DNA of 64,000 bases from an uncultured Polaribacter sp. GTDB taxonomy: Bacteria > Bacteroidota > Bacteroidia > Flavobacteriales > Flavobacteriaceae. The stretch's first letter is position 1; every line of letters begins with the position of its first letter. The notes below the pieces were generated by a model that ran no database searches, was not told the DNA's origin, and saw only the letters and a program-made list of their open reading frames with translations. The position numbers and the translations under genes are program-made. Positions 60,401 through 64,000 of this stretch are shown here, piece by piece. Location: positions 366,310-430,309 of the forward strand of contig CALSOT010000002.1 in NCBI GenBank assembly GCA_943788045.1, read 5' to 3'.

Positions 60401-61597
60401 AGCGGTATTACTTTTTTTATTTATGTGTGTAAATTTTCCGGTTATAGGATTGTAAACATCAATACCTCCGCCATCCGTAGACATCCATATATTTCCAGAT
60501 TTATCTTTGAGAACAGATGTTACGGAAGGAATAGTGAGTGAATTATTTTTATTGCTTAAACTTTTTAGATCTTTAAATTTATCAAAAAGTTGATCACTAA
60601 CAGCAATTCCGCTATTAAAATATCCCATCCAAATTCTATCATTTTTATCTATAAAAAGTTCCCAAATTGAATTATGTAGGATGCTATTTTCGTCGGTTTT
60701 ATTTGATACATAGTGTTTAACTAAAGTACCATTTTCTTTGAGATGAAAAAGCCCATCATTTTCTGTAGCAATCATCAACGTATTATCAGATAATTGAATG
60801 ATCTTCATTATCTTTTTTGATGTATAATCAAATTTATCTAAACGAATAATATTATTGTTTCGATCATTTGTTAGCGCACATTTATAAACCCCTTCACCTC
60901 CGTAAAATCCAATCCATAAATTATCATTGTTATCTATAAATAAATTTTCTATTGCAGTGTTTATTGATTTATCTGTATCTGTAAATAATCTTGTATGAAT
61001 TAATTTATTGTTTATGAAGTCGACTTCTTTTAAACCAAGATTTGTACCTAGAAAAGTTTTACCCTGTTTTGTGTTTTTTATACTGTGTATTGTGAGATCC
61101 TGTTGGGTGTTGTTTAAAACTTTAACAACTTCAAAAGTAGATGTGTTTAATTTAAATAACCCTGTGTTATCAGTTCCAACTAGTAAATTCCCTGATGTAT
61201 CTTCTTCGAGATCTAAAATATTTTCTTTAAAATTACTTTTTAATGATATCCTTTTAAATTGATCTAAATCTTTGTCATATAGGTTTAAGCCATTTTCTGT
61301 ACCAAACCAAAGTCTTTTTTGGCTATCAACAAATGCGCATTGAACAAGATTACTACTTAAAGAAGTGTTGTCTTCTAAATCATTTTTATAGGCGTAGTAA
61401 TCTATACCATCAAATTTGTAAATACCAGTTCCAGTAGTTCCAATCCATATAAACCCAAAATGATCTTGCACTATAGAAGAAACACCAACTTTAGGTATGC
61501 CTTCTTTAATATTTATAAAACTATGCCCTGTAAAAGACTCTTGTGCATAATTATTTATGCATAAAAATAGTAATGTAAACGCAAATAGTTTTTTCAT
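57446..61597 (-). CDS. Hybrid two-component system regulator (propeller / Y_Y_Y / HisKA-HATPase / REC / AraC-type HTH)
   Basis: Repeated WIGT..GL/LY propeller motifs, FFTNISHEFRTPLTLIINP, GTGIGLEVVKSFVYLHKG, IITDVVMPEMDGFEFCK, C-terminal AraC HTH SEACFSVGFSSPSYFSKCFKAHFGVLPSE. Confidence 0.95.
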   Translation of the reverse strand: MKKLFAFTLLFLCINNYAQESFTGHSFINIKEGIPKVGVSSIVQDHFGFIWIGTTGTGIYKFDGIDYYAYKNDLEDNTSLSSNLVQCAFVDSQKRLWFGTENGLNLYDKDLDQFKRISLKSNFKENILDLEEDTSGNLLVGTDNTGLFKLNTSTFEVVKVLNNTQQDLTIHSIKNTKQGKTFLGTNLGLKEVDFINNKLIHTRLFTDTDKSINTAIENLFIDNNDNLWIGFYGGEGVYKCALTNDRNNNIIRLDKFDYTSKKIMKIIQLSDNTLMIATENDGLFHLKENGTLVKHYVSNKTDENSILHNSIWELFIDKNDRIWMGYFNSGIAVSDQLFDKFKDLKSLSNKNNSLTIPSVTSVLKDKSGNIWMSTDGGGIDVYNPITGKFTHINKKSNTAYSGLKSDYIVSLFLDSQDNLWAGSWDEGIFLLKKGAKKFINFNRTNRPETINSNAFRSFSEDSKGNVWIASYSDGLNSYNLSTNEFTKYNSKEFLKYKYLGNKIMCVSVSSDDVVWVGTADGLFKIEDLGDNKFDITSLAKRMQKEYGNLSDVNHILSIYESSDKNIWIGTRGAGLCMYNKEKDSFTWYNKSVGLEEENISAIIEDNDKNIWVSGNSGLTKINVEDKKFTNFNSNDGLLSNDFNFEAVFKDEKGTLYFGNYKGLDYFNPKDINTNSSLPSLHLTDFKLFNKSVTPKEENSPLKKVISETNSIELSHKQSVFTIEFTGLNYTRSEKNNYAYYLEGYESSWNYVGQKRSATYTNLDQGNYVFKLKASNNDNIWNEVPLELKITILPPWWKTKSAILCYITAFLFCIFLLNFLTQKRLKEKEELNNQRLIQAQDDDLNKKKLQFFTNISHEFRTPLTLIINPIKDIISNKELNLPQSVKNKHAIIYKNTDRLYRLINELMDIRKLEHNKMNVRASKINLISFTKNLTSYFEEEANNKNILLSVDSDVPDLGVWADEKMIEKIIFNLLSNAIKATPKGGAINVELFSNDKLHHLPLVNKEKPVKAVEILISDTGAGLNEKEVEKIFERFYQVEDQNKSYIGGTGIGLEVVKSFVYLHKGEIKVESKLGSGTTFKILLPIGKEHYREDQIIYNQDKKEQVKENFLSIQSLQETAQPEQTALAKTKTVLIVEDNIELINYLKNELTIEYKVFIASNGKEGIKVAKEVLPDAIITDVVMPEMDGFEFCKTIKNDASTSHIPLLMLTARTTIKNRIEGIENGADAYMVKPFDLKLLKLRLSQLITSRQLIFDKYFGAISGADEKINSSSIDKDFIQQLLDYINENISDSNLSVEELASQLKLSRSQLYRKIKTLTGQTVNEFIRKIRLERAKQILDSGNANISEACFSVGFSSPSYFSKCFKAHFGVLPSELEVKKEAILKS

Positions 61598-61964
61598 AAA
61601 AATTTTTTTTTAACGCATTGTAATATTACATTTTTAACTTAACTATACCAAATAGATTTCGTCTCTTTAATAGTTTTTAATTTACATTATGCAATGATTT
61701 TATTTGAAACTATTAAATAAAATTAGGTGCAGAACTATTCGAAAAACTTTTTTTCAATTAACAATATCATTCCAATATTTAAAGATAGTTTTCAATACTA
61801 AAAATTACTATCATAGAATGAGCATCGAATAGAATAAATGTTGCTTTTAGCGAAAAAAATGTTCTAAATTAATTAGAAAGGTATTAATTGTTTATTGTGG
61901 TTATTGCCATTACTTGTAAAAAAATACGTTGAAACGCGAGACCTTTTGGGGAAGTGCTAAAATA

Positions 61965-63227
61965 TTAGGCAAATTTAATAGACTTCGAAGGGTTTATTTT
62001 TGTAATGATAAATGAAGGGATAATCAGCATTAAAAATGACATGATTAATGTACCAATATTTAATAATAAAATGTATGTAAATGAAATGTGAACAGGCATA
62101 GTTGTTACATAGTAGGTTTCTGGGTTTAACGTAATTACTTTAAAATAATACTGAATAAAAATAATAGACAAACCAATGATGTTTCCCCAGAAAAGCCCCT
62201 TTAAAATTAGGTAAGAAGCGTTGTATAAAAATATTTTTCGAATACTTGTATTTGTGCTTCCTAAGGCTTTTAAAATACCAATCATTTGCACACGTTCTAG
62301 AATTAAAACCAATAAAGCAGTGATCATATTAATACCTGCAACTAGAATCATTAGGATTATGATAAACCAAACATTGTTGTCAAAAAGTTGAATCCACTCA
62401 AATACAGTTGGGTAACTATCTATGATAGTTTTACTGTTTAAAGTTGCGCCAATATTACTATAAATTTCTTCCCCTTTTTCTTGGATATTATTAAAGTCAT
62501 CTAAAATAATTTCGAAACCACCAATTTCGTTTTCTTTCCATTTATTGAGGTTTTGAACTTCCCTAAGGTCGCCGATCATCATGTTTTTGTCAAATTCTGC
62601 AAACCCAGAATTGTAAACCCCTACAATGGTATATTTTTTATTTGATGTTAATTTACTATTGGCAGTTTTTACGAAAGTAGCTAAGATGGTATCATTCAAT
62701 TTTAATTGCAAACGATTTACAATTGTTTGCGATAATAAAACTTCTTTCGTTCTTGGAAGATTTAAATTAGGAGTTCTCCCTTCAACCATATATTCGTTAA
62801 AAAAAGTCCAATCATAATCATTAGAAACACCTTTAAATATGATGCCTTCAAAATCAGTTTTGGTTCTTAAAATTCCAAATTTATTTCCAAAAACTTGAAT
62901 GTTTTTAATTCCATCTACATTTTTAAATTTCGGATAAAAATCTTGGTTTTTTATTATGGGAACTGTAGAAATATCAGAATTATTTGCATCGTAATTGATA
63001 ATTTGCACATGACCTTTAAAGCCAGCCATTTTATCACGAATTTTATACTGTAATCCTGCGCCTGTTGCCAAAGCAATAAGCATAATAATGATTCCCAGTG
63101 AAATTGCAGTAATTGCTATTTTTATTATTGGTGACGAAATGCTATTTTTATACTTTTTGCCAGCAATAATGCGTTTTGCAATAAATAACTCGTAATTCAA
63201 ATTGATGATTGATTTTATACCTTTCAA
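61965..63227 (-). CDS. FtsX-like ABC transporter permease (LolC/LolE-like)
   Basis: NYELFIAKRIIAGKKYKNSISSPIIKIAITAISLGIIIMLIALATGAGLQ, MacB-like periplasmic domain, IGILKALGSTNTSIRKIFLYNASYLILKGLFWGNIIG. Confidence 0.92.
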   Translation of the reverse strand: MKGIKSIINLNYELFIAKRIIAGKKYKNSISSPIIKIAITAISLGIIIMLIALATGAGLQYKIRDKMAGFKGHVQIINYDANNSDISTVPIIKNQDFYPKFKNVDGIKNIQVFGNKFGILRTKTDFEGIIFKGVSNDYDWTFFNEYMVEGRTPNLNLPRTKEVLLSQTIVNRLQLKLNDTILATFVKTANSKLTSNKKYTIVGVYNSGFAEFDKNMMIGDLREVQNLNKWKENEIGGFEIILDDFNNIQEKGEEIYSNIGATLNSKTIIDSYPTVFEWIQLFDNNVWFIIILMILVAGINMITALLVLILERVQMIGILKALGSTNTSIRKIFLYNASYLILKGLFWGNIIGLSIIFIQYYFKVITLNPETYYVTTMPVHISFTYILLLNIGTLIMSFLMLIIPSFIITKINPSKSIKFA

Positions 63228-64000
63228 AAGTACATATTTATTCTTATTTCTAATGCTGAATTTTCAGCTGATTTCTTGCGCTCAAAGCTCGGGTTTAAAA
63301 GTTAAAAAAAGGAATATAAAAAAGGAGAAATCTGAAAGCTTAAAAATTAAAACCGCAGCAGATAGAACCAACTTGTATTTAAAATTATTAAAAGGTAAAA
63401 ATGTGGCTGTTGTTGCAAATCAAACTTCAGTTATTTCTAAAAGATTTAATTCAGAATCATATGGTATCGATATTCCTTCAAGACAGGTTGTTGAAGGGGT
63501 AACACTTTCAAAAATTAAATATGTTCATTTAGTAGATAGTTTACTTTCGTTAAATATAAACGTAAAAAAAGTATTTGCACCAGAGCATGGGTTTAGGGGA
63601 AAAGCCGACGCTGCTGAAATTGTAAAAGATGGTTTTGATACTAAAACAGGTTTAAAAATTGTTTCCTTGTACGGAAAAAGTAAGAAACCTTCAGCCAAAG
63701 AATTAGAAGGAATTGATGTTTTAGTTTTTGACATACAAGATGTGGGAGTTCGTTTTTACACTTATATTTCTTCGTTACATTATGTAATGGAGGCGTGTGC
63801 AGAAGCAGGTATAAAAGTAATTGTTTTAGATAGACCCAACCCCAATGGACATTATGTTGATGGGCCGGTTTTAGAAATGGAACATACATCTTTTGTAGGT
63901 AAACATCCTGTTCCAGTAGTTTATGGAATGACAATTGGCGAATATGGCAAAATGATAAATGGTGAAAAATGGCTTAAAAATGGTATTCAGTGTGATTTAA
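63205..64000 (+). CDS. DUF1343 / NamZ-like exo-beta-N-acetylmuramidase family lipoprotein (3'-truncated by window edge)
   Basis: No stop before the window end, so absent from the ORF track. MIDFIPFKSTYLFLFLMLNFQLISCAQSS lipobox; NVAVVANQTSVI, KKVFAPEHGFRG, SLYGKSKKPSAKELEGIDVLVFDIQDVGVRFYTYISSLHYVMEACAEAG, VLDRPNPNG. Confidence 0.9.
   Translation, partial: MIDFIPFKSTYLFLFLMLNFQLISCAQSSGLKVKKRNIKKEKSESLKIKTAADRTNLYLKLLKGKNVAVVANQTSVISKRFNSESYGIDIPSRQVVEGVTLSKIKYVHLVDSLLSLNINVKKVFAPEHGFRGKADAAEIVKDGFDTKTGLKIVSLYGKSKKPSAKELEGIDVLVFDIQDVGVRFYTYISSLHYVMEACAEAGIKVIVLDRPNPNGHYVDGPVLEMEHTSFVGKHPVPVVYGMTIGEYGKMINGEKWLKNGIQCDL

Noticed and set aside
1-64000. CRISPR arrays, insertion sequences, prophage, toxin-antitoxin or restriction systems, tRNA and rRNA genes
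   Set aside because: Scanned by eye; no regularly spaced repeats, transposase or integrase motifs, known defence proteins, tRNA T-loop signatures or rRNA segments were recognised. A tRNAscan/Infernal run would be needed to exclude small RNAs.

Overview
This 64 kb AT-rich window is chromosomal DNA from a Bacteroidota member of the flavobacterial type, probably Polaribacter- or Tenacibaculum-like. The evidence is TAnnTTTG promoter motifs, a SusC/SusD pair, a hybrid two-component regulator and the rpmB-rpmG-DUF4295-ftsY gene order. The left ~35 kb is mainly housekeeping: dapD, surface-glycan glycosyltransferases, a CCA-adding enzyme, an ABC exporter, phosphoglucomutase, SRP RNA, fsa, menD/menB, purU, cinA, L28/L33, ftsY, rimO, bshC, rlmF, lpd and argS. 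The right part (about 35.8-61.6 kb) looks like a polysaccharide/glycoside utilization locus. It contains a GH1, a GPH-type MFS transporter, two different exported GH3 enzymes, an exported esterase, a lipoprotein SMP-30 lactonase, gluconokinase, Gnd, a GntP permease, a VCBS/ASPIC-UnbV lipoprotein, SusD, SusC and a 1383-aa hybrid sensor. The most interesting signals are: (1) the wiring of a beta-glucosidase PUL to a complete gluconate route, suggesting aldonate-terminated beta-glucosides as substrate; (2) two copies of a conserved-end leader element in the same orientation upstream of fsa and lpd, possibly the known Flavo-1 motif or something new; (3) a ~97-nt inverted repeat in the susC leader that also encodes a tiny hydrophobic peptide; (4) a 16-bp-arm inverted repeat with related downstream half-sites between ftsY and rimO. 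No CRISPR array, transposase, rRNA or tRNA gene was recognised by eye. All functional statements rest on reading motifs, with no database search.
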